Shown here piece by piece: positions 23,957-31,728 of a stretch of DNA of 42,253 bases (its first letter is position 1; each line of letters starts with the position of its first letter). Below the pieces are notes generated by a model, which was given only the letters and a program-made list of their open reading frames with translations, did no database searches and was not told the origin of the DNA. Both the position numbers and the translations under genes were made by a program. The stretch covers positions 1-42,253 of the forward strand of contig JANTHB010000024.1 in assembly GCA_024762655.1 (NCBI GenBank), written 5' to 3'. This DNA is from Bacteroidales bacterium. GTDB taxonomy: Bacteria; Bacteroidota; Bacteroidia; Bacteroidales; VadinHA17.

Positions 23957-26380
23957 ATGAAAAAGAAAGTTTTTTCAGGCCTGCTTTTCTTTTTATTTTT
24001 TCCGTTTTTATCGATGGCCAGTGAGGCCGATCTGAATATCCCGAACATGCGGGAGAGCATATTCCCCAAACTTGGGGGTGTGGACGGATGGGACCTGTTG
24101 TTTTACGGGCTGGTCTTTGTGATCTTCGGATGGGTTTTCGGGATATGGACCTATGCCAAGATCAAAAAGATCCCGGCTCACAAAGCCATGTTGCATGTCT
24201 CGGGCATTATTTATGAAACCTGCAAGACCTATTTGCTACAGCAAGGAAAGTTCCTCTTGATTTTATTCGGGATCGTTGCCGTTGCAATATTTTATTATTT
24301 CTTCGGGTTAAGCCACATGCCCATACCAAAGGTACTGATGGTTATTTTATGGACTATTATAGGTATTTCAGGTTCTTACGGGGTGGCCTGGTATGGCATC
24401 CGGATCAATACCCTGGCCAACAGCCGTACCTCATTTGCTTCTTTGAAAAAGCATCCCTGGGATGTTACTTCCATACCCTTGCGCTCGGGGATGAGTGTCG
24501 GGGTTTTACTGGTAACGGTAGAGCTGTTCATGATGATCTTTATCCTTCTGTTTGTCCCGCGTGACAGTGCAGGAGCCAGTTTCGTTGGTTTTGCAATCGG
24601 TGAGTCACTGGGAGCCAGTGCCCTGCGTGTTGCGGGAGGGATCTTTACCAAGATTGCCGATATCGGGGCCGACCTGATGAAAATCGTATTTAACCTGCCG
24701 GAAGATGACCCGAGAAACCCGGGTGTAATCGCCGATTGTACCGGTGATAATGCCGGTGATAGTGTCGGACCTACCGCCGACGGTTTCGAGACCTATGGCG
24801 TGACCGGCGTAGCCCTTATCTCCTTTATTGTGCTGGCTGTCGTAGGAACAGATTTTCAGGCCAACCTGATCGTGTGGATTTTCGTTATGCGTATCATGAT
24901 GGTGATTACTTCTCTCGTATCATACTGGATCAACGATGTTATCGGAAAGGCCAAGTATGGGAAAGCCGAGGATTATAACTTTGAAGCGCCGCTTACTACC
25001 CTGATCTGGGTCACTTCCTTTGTCTCTATCCTCAGCACTTATATCGTGAGCTATTTCCTGCTCGGGGGCGACATACGGCTTGCCAACGGATTGGTCGTGA
25101 CAGGATTGTGGTGGAAACTATCTACCATTATCAGTGTAGGCACCCTCGCTGCTGCGCTGATTCCTGAGCTGACCAAAGCCTTTACCTCTCCCAACTCGCG
25201 CCATGTGAAAGAGATCGTTACTGCTTCACGTGAGGGAGGAGCTTCCCTGACCATTCTCTCCGGACTGGTCTCCGGAAATTTCTCCGCCTTTTGGGAAGGC
25301 ATTACCATCGTAATCCTGATGGCGCTGGCTTATTTTATCAGTACCCTGGGGCTGGACGGGATCATGATCTATCCTACGGTATTTGCCTTCGGGCTGGTGG
25401 CTTTCGGTTTCCTGGGGATGGGCCCCGTGACGATTGCCGTTGACAGTTTCGGACCGGTAACAGACAATGCCCAGTCGGTATTCGAGCTTTCCCGGATAGA
25501 AAAACTGGATAATATTGAACAGGAAATAGAGGAAGATTTCGGTTTCAAACCTGATTTTGAGAAAGGGAAATACTATCTCGAGTCCAACGATTCGGCCGGG
25601 AACACTTTCAAGGCAACGGCCAAGCCCGTTTTGATCGGCACGGCTGTGATCGGAGCTACCACCATGATCTTTGCGATCATTCTGCTGTTGAAAAAACTCG
25701 GACTTCTGCAGCTTGAATTGCTGGACCCGCAGGTTATCCTCGGGTTTATTACCGGAGGTTTGGTGATCTACTGGTTTACGGGGGCTTCGCTGCAGGCTGT
25801 TACCACCGGAGCTTACCGTGCTACGGCGTTTATCAAGAAAAGCATAAATCTGGATCTGCAGGAGTCCAGCATAGAGGATTCGAAATCCGTCGTAAAGATT
25901 TGCACCAAATATGCACAGAACGGGATGTGGAATATTTTTGCGGTAATCTTTTCATTGACGCTGGCTTTTGCCTTCTTTGATCCCAACTATTTTGTGTCCT
26001 ATCTGATCTCCCTGGCTGTTTTCGGTCTCTTTCAGGCTATTTACATGGCCAATGCGGGAGGGTCCTGGGACAATGCCAAGAAGATTGTTGAGGTGGATCT
26101 CCGGGAAAAGGGAACCCCCTTGCATGAAGCTACCGTGATTGGGGATACCGTTGGAGATCCTTACAAAGACACCTCTTCCGTGGCCATGAATCCGATTATT
26201 AAATTTTCCACTTTGTTTGGTCTGCTGGCCGTGGAAATTGCCGTTCATATGCGGATGAATGCCCATAGTGCCGGCACATTTGACTGGACCGTAGTGATCG
26301 GTGCATTGCTGCTGGTCTTCGGCCTGATCTTTGCCTACAAATCATTTTACGGAATGCGGATCAAAACGGAAAAGGAATAA
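23957..26380 (+). CDS. hppA: Membrane-bound proton/sodium-pumping pyrophosphatase, divergent type
   Basis: This integral membrane pump couples hydrolysis of pyrophosphate to ion export. The chosen ATG gives 807 residues with many hydrophobic helices. Motif region 250-278 reads DDPRNPGVIADCTGDNAGDSV followed by GPTADGFE. It keeps the metal- and substrate-binding Asp260, Asp264, Asp268, Asp275 and Glu278 but differs from the usual DNVGDNVGD...AADLFE. GNTFKA places Lys552 where K+-independent enzymes have lysine and K+-dependent ones alanine. NAGGSWDNAKK and GDTVGDPYKDTS complete the active site. The Glu normally in KVE before IPEDDPRNP is hydrophobic here (KIVFNLPEDD). This combination fits the described divergent, Na+-regulated H+-PPase group; ion specificity is inferred. 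Confidence 0.93.
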   Translation: MKKKVFSGLLFFLFFPFLSMASEADLNIPNMRESIFPKLGGVDGWDLLFYGLVFVIFGWVFGIWTYAKIKKIPAHKAMLHVSGIIYETCKTYLLQQGKFLLILFGIVAVAIFYYFFGLSHMPIPKVLMVILWTIIGISGSYGVAWYGIRINTLANSRTSFASLKKHPWDVTSIPLRSGMSVGVLLVTVELFMMIFILLFVPRDSAGASFVGFAIGESLGASALRVAGGIFTKIADIGADLMKIVFNLPEDDPRNPGVIADCTGDNAGDSVGPTADGFETYGVTGVALISFIVLAVVGTDFQANLIVWIFVMRIMMVITSLVSYWINDVIGKAKYGKAEDYNFEAPLTTLIWVTSFVSILSTYIVSYFLLGGDIRLANGLVVTGLWWKLSTIISVGTLAAALIPELTKAFTSPNSRHVKEIVTASREGGASLTILSGLVSGNFSAFWEGITIVILMALAYFISTLGLDGIMIYPTVFAFGLVAFGFLGMGPVTIAVDSFGPVTDNAQSVFELSRIEKLDNIEQEIEEDFGFKPDFEKGKYYLESNDSAGNTFKATAKPVLIGTAVIGATTMIFAIILLLKKLGLLQLELLDPQVILGFITGGLVIYWFTGASLQAVTTGAYRATAFIKKSINLDLQESSIEDSKSVVKICTKYAQNGMWNIFAVIFSLTLAFAFFDPNYFVSYLISLAVFGLFQAIYMANAGGSWDNAKKIVEVDLREKGTPLHEATVIGDTVGDPYKDTSSVAMNPIIKFSTLFGLLAVEIAVHMRMNAHSAGTFDWTVVIGALLLVFGLIFAYKSFYGMRIKTEKE

Positions 26381-26398
26381 AATTTTCCGGTTGGAAAT

Positions 26399-26427
26399 AA
26401 AAAAGGCTCCGGAAAGGAGCCTTTTTT
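26399..26427. terminator. Terminator downstream of hppA
   Basis: The stem GGCTCC/GGAGCC (26405-26410 and 26416-26421) has loop GGAAA, preceded by an A-run and followed by TTTTTT. It begins 19 bp past the hppA stop. Confidence 0.88.
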
Positions 26428-26560
26428 ATTTCCCTGCGGGGATTATAAGTTATCCTGTTTATCCCGGAGGTGTGTACATAACGAAAGATGCTTTTTCAGG
26501 ATAAGGATATTTTTTACAGTGCCTGTAACCGGGAGGAATGACCTTCTTCCTTAGGAATAT

Positions 26561-27313
26561 CTACCCGTCCTGAGGTTTATATTGATTTAATTTCAGGTCT
26601 TCTCCGTCAAAAACAGCATAGGAGAACAGGGTGATCCAGTCGCCCAGATAGATGATCCGGGCGGTATTGTTGAGCGGGCGGTCCAATACGAGGTGCCGGT
26701 GGCCGTATATGAAGTAATCAATAGGCTCTTTGGTCAGGATTTCTTTTGAATACCGGAACAAGGCCTCTTTTTCTTCTCCCATAAATTCGGAGGGTTCATC
26801 CCCCCGGTCGGCCCGGGACCAGCGATGGGCCAGCCAGGTGGCAAAATTAGGATGCAGACGTTTATACATCCATTGCAGCACTTTGCTGTTGAAGATTCCC
26901 TTCAGGAATTTATAGCCCAAATCTCCGGGACCCAGGCCATCCCCGTGTGCAATATAAAAACGTTTCCCCCCCTGCTCATAGAGGAACGGTTTGGTATGAA
27001 CGGTTATTCCCAATTCTTCCGGGAAATAGTCAAACATCCAGACATCATGGTTGCCGGTGAAAAAATGCACGGGAATGCCACGGTCGGTAAACTCGGCCAT
27101 TTTGCCCAGAAAACGGGTGAATCCTTTTGGGATGACATACTTATATTCAAACCAGTAATCGAAAATATCCCCAACCACAAAAAGCTCAGCCACCGTATCA
27201 CTGATTTCTTCAAGCCAGCGTACAACAAACTTCTCCCGCTCCACTGCAGGAATGTCTGTCGGCAGACCCAGGTGCAGATCAGAAAAAAAATATACTTTCC
27301 GGCCTGTTTTCAA
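26561..27313 (-). CDS. lpxH: UDP-2,3-diacylglucosamine diphosphatase
   Basis: This is a calcineurin-like phosphoesterase that hydrolyses UDP-2,3-diacylglucosamine to lipid X in lipid A synthesis at the inner-membrane face. The metallophosphatase motifs are complete: SDLHLG (Asp12, His14), GDIFDYW, GNHDVW, AHGDGLG and GHRH. The 250-residue length and the GDLGYKFLKGIF segment fit the Bacteroidota LpxH. The start must be TTG at 27313: the preceding gene's TAA lies five codons upstream in the same frame and there is no ATG before SDLHLG. It is the third gene of an operon with two TlpA-like lipoproteins, 12 bp after the second. Confidence 0.88.
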   Translation of the reverse strand: MKTGRKVYFFSDLHLGLPTDIPAVEREKFVVRWLEEISDTVAELFVVGDIFDYWFEYKYVIPKGFTRFLGKMAEFTDRGIPVHFFTGNHDVWMFDYFPEELGITVHTKPFLYEQGGKRFYIAHGDGLGPGDLGYKFLKGIFNSKVLQWMYKRLHPNFATWLAHRWSRADRGDEPSEFMGEEKEALFRYSKEILTKEPIDYFIYGHRHLVLDRPLNNTARIIYLGDWITLFSYAVFDGEDLKLNQYKPQDG

Positions 27314-27325
27314 AACCTGTCTTTT

Positions 27326-28519
27326 TTAGTCGAACAACTGATTCAATTTGATCTGCAGACTACGGCCGTGCAGATTATTGGCAATAACATTCCCTTCAGG
27401 ATCAAAAAGATAATTTGCAGGAGGCTTTTTTACATTGAATTTTTGTGCTGCCTGTGAGTCGGGATAGCTCAGATCGGACACATTGATCCAGGGCAACTCG
27501 TCAAAATGAACCTGTTTGACCCAGGCATCCCTGTTGTTGTCGAGGGAAACGGCATAGACCTCGAACCCATTTTTATGATATTTATTATAAAGACGTTTGA
27601 GTTCCAGGTTTTCGGTGATGCATTCCTGGCACCAGCTGGCCCAGAAAGTCAGCAATACGTAGTATCCTTTTTTTCTCACGGCGGAAAGGCGTACCGTATC
27701 CCCGTGAATATCCGGGAGAGCCAGGTCCAGGTTGATGGTTTTGGCATTTTTTAACATACTGGCAATCTGCAACTGACTGTACTTTGCCAATTCTTTCTGC
27801 AGGTCCGACAACAGAGCTTTTGTCATTTTCGAATCGGGATAATATACTTTCAGGGAATCTGCTACGATTTTTAAATACTGAATATCCCTGATATTGTTTA
27901 AAACATAGGTATTATCATCGATCTTCTGATAAAGAGCTTTTATGGAAGCCAGTGAGTGCATGTGATCGAGGATAAAAGCGATGTTGTACTTACGTTGTTG
28001 GGCGAGGAGCTCTCCGTAGGCTTTGTCAAGTTTGGATTTCAGGGTGTCAAAACCCGGTTTGTCCATCGCCTGCCGGTAAGCCTGAACGATAGAATCCATT
28101 TTATGCACGGTACTCCTGAGATGATCATCCAGTTGTTTTATCTGCAGGGATCCTTCTGAGCCTGCAACATGGTATCCAGCCTGGAGAAACAGGGAATCGG
28201 CTTCGACATGGATCCTTTCGCCCGGTTTGGCCAACAGGGTGATAAAATTCTGATCGGAGCGCTTGAGTAACAAAAAAGTAGGCTCTGTCAGAGAAAGACG
28301 GAACCGGAACTTCCCGGTCCGGTCGGTGAGGGTCGAGTCGAGAGGTTTTGTAATGTTAATGTCCATCTCGTCGAGGTAAACCATTTTCTTTCCGGCGCCA
28401 TGCAGGGTGCCTTTTATGACCACCTCATGACGGTGACAAGAAATAAAAAGAAAAGGGATCGCCAGTAAAACCAGGATTTTCTTCAGGGTTTCTCTCAGGA
28501 AATACTCGGAGCTTTTCAT
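27326..28519 (-). CDS. TlpA-like thioredoxin-fold lipoprotein, CQEC active site
   Basis: This is a periplasm-facing thiol-disulfide protein. The N-terminus has a basic region, a hydrophobic stretch, and a lipobox ending FISC near residue 28. An N-terminal beta domain of the DUF4369 type follows (IKGTLHGAGKKMVYLDEMDI), then a helical middle, then a thioredoxin-fold domain (about 260-397) with LTFWASWCQECITENLELKRLYNKY. The redox pair is Cys297-Cys300, with Gln-Glu between the cysteines instead of Gly-Pro. The cis-Pro loop is KKPPANYLFD. It follows its paralog by 14 bp and precedes lpxH. Probable roles are disulfide reduction or cytochrome maturation; the substrate is unknown. Confidence 0.8.
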   Translation of the reverse strand: MKSSEYFLRETLKKILVLLAIPFLFISCHRHEVVIKGTLHGAGKKMVYLDEMDINITKPLDSTLTDRTGKFRFRLSLTEPTFLLLKRSDQNFITLLAKPGERIHVEADSLFLQAGYHVAGSEGSLQIKQLDDHLRSTVHKMDSIVQAYRQAMDKPGFDTLKSKLDKAYGELLAQQRKYNIAFILDHMHSLASIKALYQKIDDNTYVLNNIRDIQYLKIVADSLKVYYPDSKMTKALLSDLQKELAKYSQLQIASMLKNAKTINLDLALPDIHGDTVRLSAVRKKGYYVLLTFWASWCQECITENLELKRLYNKYHKNGFEVYAVSLDNNRDAWVKQVHFDELPWINVSDLSYPDSQAAQKFNVKKPPANYLFDPEGNVIANNLHGRSLQIKLNQLFD

Positions 28520-28533
28520 GGTTGACGGTTGTA

Positions 28534-29706
28534 TTAATTTCCTAAAATCTCTTCCAGTTTTTGGGCGAGGGCCTGACCACGCAGATTTTTAGCGATAATT
28601 TTCCCGTTTTTATCCAGCAGGTAGTTTGTGGGTATGCCCTGAATATGATACAATTTTACCACTGAAGACTGCCAGTATCCCAAATCACTGACATGGTGCC
28701 ATTGTTCAAGATGATCTTGTTTTATGCCGTTAAGCCAGGCTTCTTTGGTACGATCGAGGGAGACCTGGAAGATATCGAAACCCTTTCGGTGAAAACGGTT
28801 ATATTCTTTTACGAGATTGGGGTTTTCCCTGCGACAGGGTCCGCACCACGAGGCCCAGAAATCCAACAGGACCACTTTTCCGCGCAGGGATGAAAGCTGT
28901 AAGGTGTCTCCATCGGGCGTAGGCAAGGCAATGTCGGGCGGGATCTTTCCGATACCCAGCATACGGTTTATATCATCCTGCTCCCGACGCCGTTCCCTTA
29001 ATCCGGTCATCTGGGCATGGAAGGCAATGACAGGATCAGCTTTGGGATATTCTGCATTCAGGGCCGAATCCACCATCACATAATACTTAAAATCCTGTAC
29101 GGGATCTAAAATATAACGACCGGGAGAGATCTGCTGGTAAAGGACCAGCATACTTGCCAGGGAGTTCAAATGCTCTTCCACGAACTTTTTGGCATACGTT
29201 TGCTGGTCTTTCAGGATCTCTGCGGAACGGCTGTTCAGATTCGCCAGGATGTCGTTGAAACGCGGACTCTTCGCGCTATCCCGGTAAATGCGTTTAAGTT
29301 CATTAAGTTTTTTTGCATTCTCCCGCAGATGGCTCAGAAAATCTTCAAAGAACTGCGTGTCTTCGGATCCTTCAATGCTGTGTTGGTTTTCAATATTTTC
29401 ATAATCGGCGTTTACAGTAATCCGGTCTCCGGGTTTGACAATCAGGGTGATGAAATGGTTTTGCAAAGTCTGCAATAAGGCAAAAGTGGGTTGTTCCACT
29501 TCGGAGGATAAGACAAAATGGTCATTTTTATCCACCTCGGCCGAGTCTGCCGGAGCCCATTTGTTCATGAACAAAGTCCTTACTTCGACTTTTTTTCCTG
29601 CTCCGTTATGTAAGGTTCCTTCTATCCTGAATTCTTTTTTATTACTGCAGGATACAAGCATTACTCCTGTCAGGGCTAAGATCCATACTCTACTGAACAT
29701 TTTCAT
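28534..29706 (-). CDS. TlpA-like thioredoxin-fold lipoprotein, CGPC active site
   Basis: This is the paralog and promoter-proximal partner of the next gene downstream. It has a signal peptide with lipobox MLVSC near residue 20, then a DUF4369-type beta domain (RIEGTLHNGAGKKVEVRTLF), a helical linker, and a C-terminal thioredoxin-fold domain with LLDFWASWCGPCRRENPNLVKEYNRF. The redox pair is Cys288-Cys291 with the canonical Gly-Pro of TlpA/ResA/thioredoxin. The cis-Pro loop is QGIPTNYLLDKNG. Tandem copies with different CxxC dipeptides suggest different redox potentials or partners, which is inference. Confidence 0.83.
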   Translation of the reverse strand: MKMFSRVWILALTGVMLVSCSNKKEFRIEGTLHNGAGKKVEVRTLFMNKWAPADSAEVDKNDHFVLSSEVEQPTFALLQTLQNHFITLIVKPGDRITVNADYENIENQHSIEGSEDTQFFEDFLSHLRENAKKLNELKRIYRDSAKSPRFNDILANLNSRSAEILKDQQTYAKKFVEEHLNSLASMLVLYQQISPGRYILDPVQDFKYYVMVDSALNAEYPKADPVIAFHAQMTGLRERRREQDDINRMLGIGKIPPDIALPTPDGDTLQLSSLRGKVVLLDFWASWCGPCRRENPNLVKEYNRFHRKGFDIFQVSLDRTKEAWLNGIKQDHLEQWHHVSDLGYWQSSVVKLYHIQGIPTNYLLDKNGKIIAKNLRGQALAQKLEEILGN

Positions 29707-29800
29707 TTTTCCGTATTTTAAATATTTGCATTTTCATAATCTTTGTACCGTGGAAAGCTCTGTTTCCGGAAAATCATATTGGTTAGCGGTAAAAGTCCGG

Positions 29801-29808
29801 CAAATTTA
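29801..29808 (-). promoter_or_regulatory. Candidate -7 box of the TlpA-TlpA-lpxH operon
   Basis: The minus-strand TAAATTTG matches TAnnTTTG and implies a leader of about 90 nt. The -33 region is only a weak match. Confidence 0.33.
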
Positions 29809-29875
29809 ATGATAATATTTTGTTTTTCAGCCGGCCTGATTTCCGCGGATTGTTCTTATTACCTCTTAAAATGGA

Positions 29876-30466
29876 TTAAAGATCGGGTTTTCCCTTTTTT
29901 CTTTTTTTTCTGACCGAAAATCCGAAGCGTCCCAGTTTTTCTCCGAGGACATAATAACTACCGTGAAGATAAGCGATAGGGTCGGTCTGACGCAGGTCAA
30001 ATACGCCGGTTTTTTTGTCCAGGTATTGCTCTTCCACGTGTATGGCTACCACTTTGGCCAGGAACAAATCGTGACTGCCCAGCTCAATGATTTGGGTTGT
30101 CCGGCATTCAATATTTACGGGAGATTCCCGGATCAGCGGGGTACTCATTGTTCCGGAAAAGTCGGGCGTCAGGCCGGTTTCCCTGAATTTATCATAGTCC
30201 CGTCCCGATTTTACTCCGCACCAGTCGGTGGCACGGGCCATGTTTCGGGTTGTAAGGTTGATGACGAATTCCCCTGCTTCTTTGATGATAGGATGGGAGT
30301 GCCGTTCTTTCCGGACCGAAATGGAGACCATGGGAGGTTCCGAATTGATCGTACCGGTCCAGGAAAGCGTGATGATGTTATAGTGTTCCGGCCGGGTTCC
30401 GCAGCTGACCATCACTGCCGGAAGGGGATAAAGCATGTTACCGGGTTTCCAGGGTATTTTGGACAT
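29876..30466 (-). CDS. Flavin reductase-like FMN-binding protein
   Basis: This is a split-barrel flavoprotein of the flavin reductase/FlaRed family. The opening PGNMLYPLPAVMVSCG and the FMN-phosphate region ITLSWTGTINSEPPMVSISVRKERHSHPII are typical, as is GEFVINLTTRNMARATDWCGVKSGRDYDKF. The tail is rich in basic residues (KKRKKGKPDL). The partner enzyme or substrate cannot be read. ATG at 30466 is preferred to a TTG two codons upstream. The product has 196 residues, which is normal. It lies on its own between the TlpA operon and carA. Confidence 0.83.
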   Translation of the reverse strand: MSKIPWKPGNMLYPLPAVMVSCGTRPEHYNIITLSWTGTINSEPPMVSISVRKERHSHPIIKEAGEFVINLTTRNMARATDWCGVKSGRDYDKFRETGLTPDFSGTMSTPLIRESPVNIECRTTQIIELGSHDLFLAKVVAIHVEEQYLDKKTGVFDLRQTDPIAYLHGSYYVLGEKLGRFGFSVRKKRKKGKPDL

Positions 30467-30491
30467 AAACAATATATTTTAAGATAAAGGA

Positions 30492-30499
30492 CAAAAGTA
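30492..30499 (-). promoter_or_regulatory. Candidate -7 box of the flavin reductase gene
   Basis: The minus-strand TACTTTTG matches TAnnTTTG about 26 bp upstream of the ATG. No -33 TTTG is seen at the right distance. Confidence 0.38.
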
Positions 30500-30568
30500 A
30501 AAAGAAAAAAGATACCCGCTTAGGATTATTTGTTGTGATGACCGGGGGGTGAATGAGTGTTCAATTAC

Positions 30569-30588
30569 CTACGTAGCTCCCTACGTAG
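30569..30588. other. Perfect hairpin CTACGTAG-CTCC-CTACGTAG
   Basis: Two copies of the self-complementary octamer CTACGTAG are separated by 4 nt, so they form an 8-bp stem with loop CTCC (GGAG on the minus strand). It lies 43 bp past the carA stop. No U-run follows, so it is not a standard intrinsic terminator; it could stabilise the 3' end or bind a dimeric regulator. Confidence 0.6.
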
Positions 30589-30630
30589 AAGTTTTGTAAG
30601 TGGATAAAAAACAGTATATTATGTAAGTTA

Positions 30631-31728
30631 TTATTGAAAGGTTTCTTTGTGTTTTGCGATGGAATCCACAAATACATCGAACAGATAAGCTGTGTCTGTA
30701 GGACCGCCGGAGGCTTCGGGATGAAACTGGGTGGAAAAGAAAGGTTTGGTTTTGTGTCTCATGCCCTCGTTGGTGCCGTCGTTGATGTTTATGAACAACG
30801 GTTCCCATTCTCCCGGAAGGGTGTTATTATCCACTGCATAGCCATGGTTCTGAGCGGTGACGTAAGCTTTGTCGGTGCCTGCCTCCAGCACCGGCTGGTT
30901 GTGGCTGCGGTGACCGTATTTCAGTTTATAGGTATCGGCGCCGGCCGCCAGGGAGAGAAGCTGATTGCCCAGACAGATCCCAAAGACAGGGATATCCTGC
31001 CTGAGGACTCCGGTGAGGTTATTAATGGTGTCGGTACACAATTTCGGATCCCCCGGACCGTTCGAGATGAACAATCCGTCATATTCCTCCGTGTGTATGG
31101 GATGGTTCCACGGCACACGGATGACCGTAGTATCCCGTTGCAGCAGATAACGGATGATATTATATTTTACCCCGCAGTCTACCAGAAGGATTTTGTGTTT
31201 TCCGTTGCCGTAAATATGTTTTTCCGAACAGCTTACCTGTGCCACCAGGTTTTCCCGGGACGGGTCATAGAAATCTACCTTTTCGTTATTAAAAACGATC
31301 TTTCCCAGCATAGTGCCTTTCTCGCGTAGTTTTTTAGTCAACGCGCGGGTATCGATACCGAATATCCCCGGTACTTTGTTGTCTTTCAGCCATTGGGCCA
31401 GACTATTTCTGGCGTTCCAGTGGCTGTATTGAAAAGAATAATCCGACACAACAAGTGCCTGGATGTGAATACGGCTGGATTCATGAAATTTCAGCAGGTC
31501 GTTTTCCATTTCTTCCTGAGGGGCCCCGTAGTTTCCGATCAGCGGATAGGTGAGCACCAGAATCTGGCCTTTATAGGAAGGATCGGTAAGGCTTTCGGGA
31601 TAGCCGGTCATGGCCGTATTGAAAACCACCTCTCCCGATACCGGTTTCTCATAGCCGAACGATTTGCCTTCCAGTACCGTCCCGTCCTCCAGGATCAGCC
31701 GTACCTTACGTGCTTTGAGGGTGTTCAT
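30631..31728 (-). CDS. carA: Carbamoyl-phosphate synthase, small (glutaminase) subunit
   Basis: This subunit releases ammonia from glutamine and passes it to the CarB synthetase subunit, feeding pyrimidine and arginine synthesis. The N-terminal CarA domain reads LILEDGTVLEGKSFGYEKPVSGEVVFNTAMTGYPESLTDPSY. The class I amidotransferase domain has the nucleophile in FGICLGNQ (Cys252), KYGHRSHNQPV, and the His-Glu pair in QFHPEASGGP. The length of 365 is normal. Its ATG overlaps the stop of the upstream aminotransferase gene (ATGA, 4 bp), so the two are translationally coupled. carB is not downstream; the next gene is the flavin reductase. Confidence 0.95.
   Translation of the reverse strand: MNTLKARKVRLILEDGTVLEGKSFGYEKPVSGEVVFNTAMTGYPESLTDPSYKGQILVLTYPLIGNYGAPQEEMENDLLKFHESSRIHIQALVVSDYSFQYSHWNARNSLAQWLKDNKVPGIFGIDTRALTKKLREKGTMLGKIVFNNEKVDFYDPSRENLVAQVSCSEKHIYGNGKHKILLVDCGVKYNIIRYLLQRDTTVIRVPWNHPIHTEEYDGLFISNGPGDPKLCTDTINNLTGVLRQDIPVFGICLGNQLLSLAAGADTYKLKYGHRSHNQPVLEAGTDKAYVTAQNHGYAVDNNTLPGEWEPLFININDGTNEGMRHKTKPFFSTQFHPEASGGPTDTAYLFDVFVDSIAKHKETFQ

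Noticed and set aside
26450-26504. Inverted repeat TTATCCTG/CAGGATAA as an RNA element downstream of lpxH
   Set aside because: An 8-bp match with a 39-nt loop and no U-run is weak; chance cannot be excluded.
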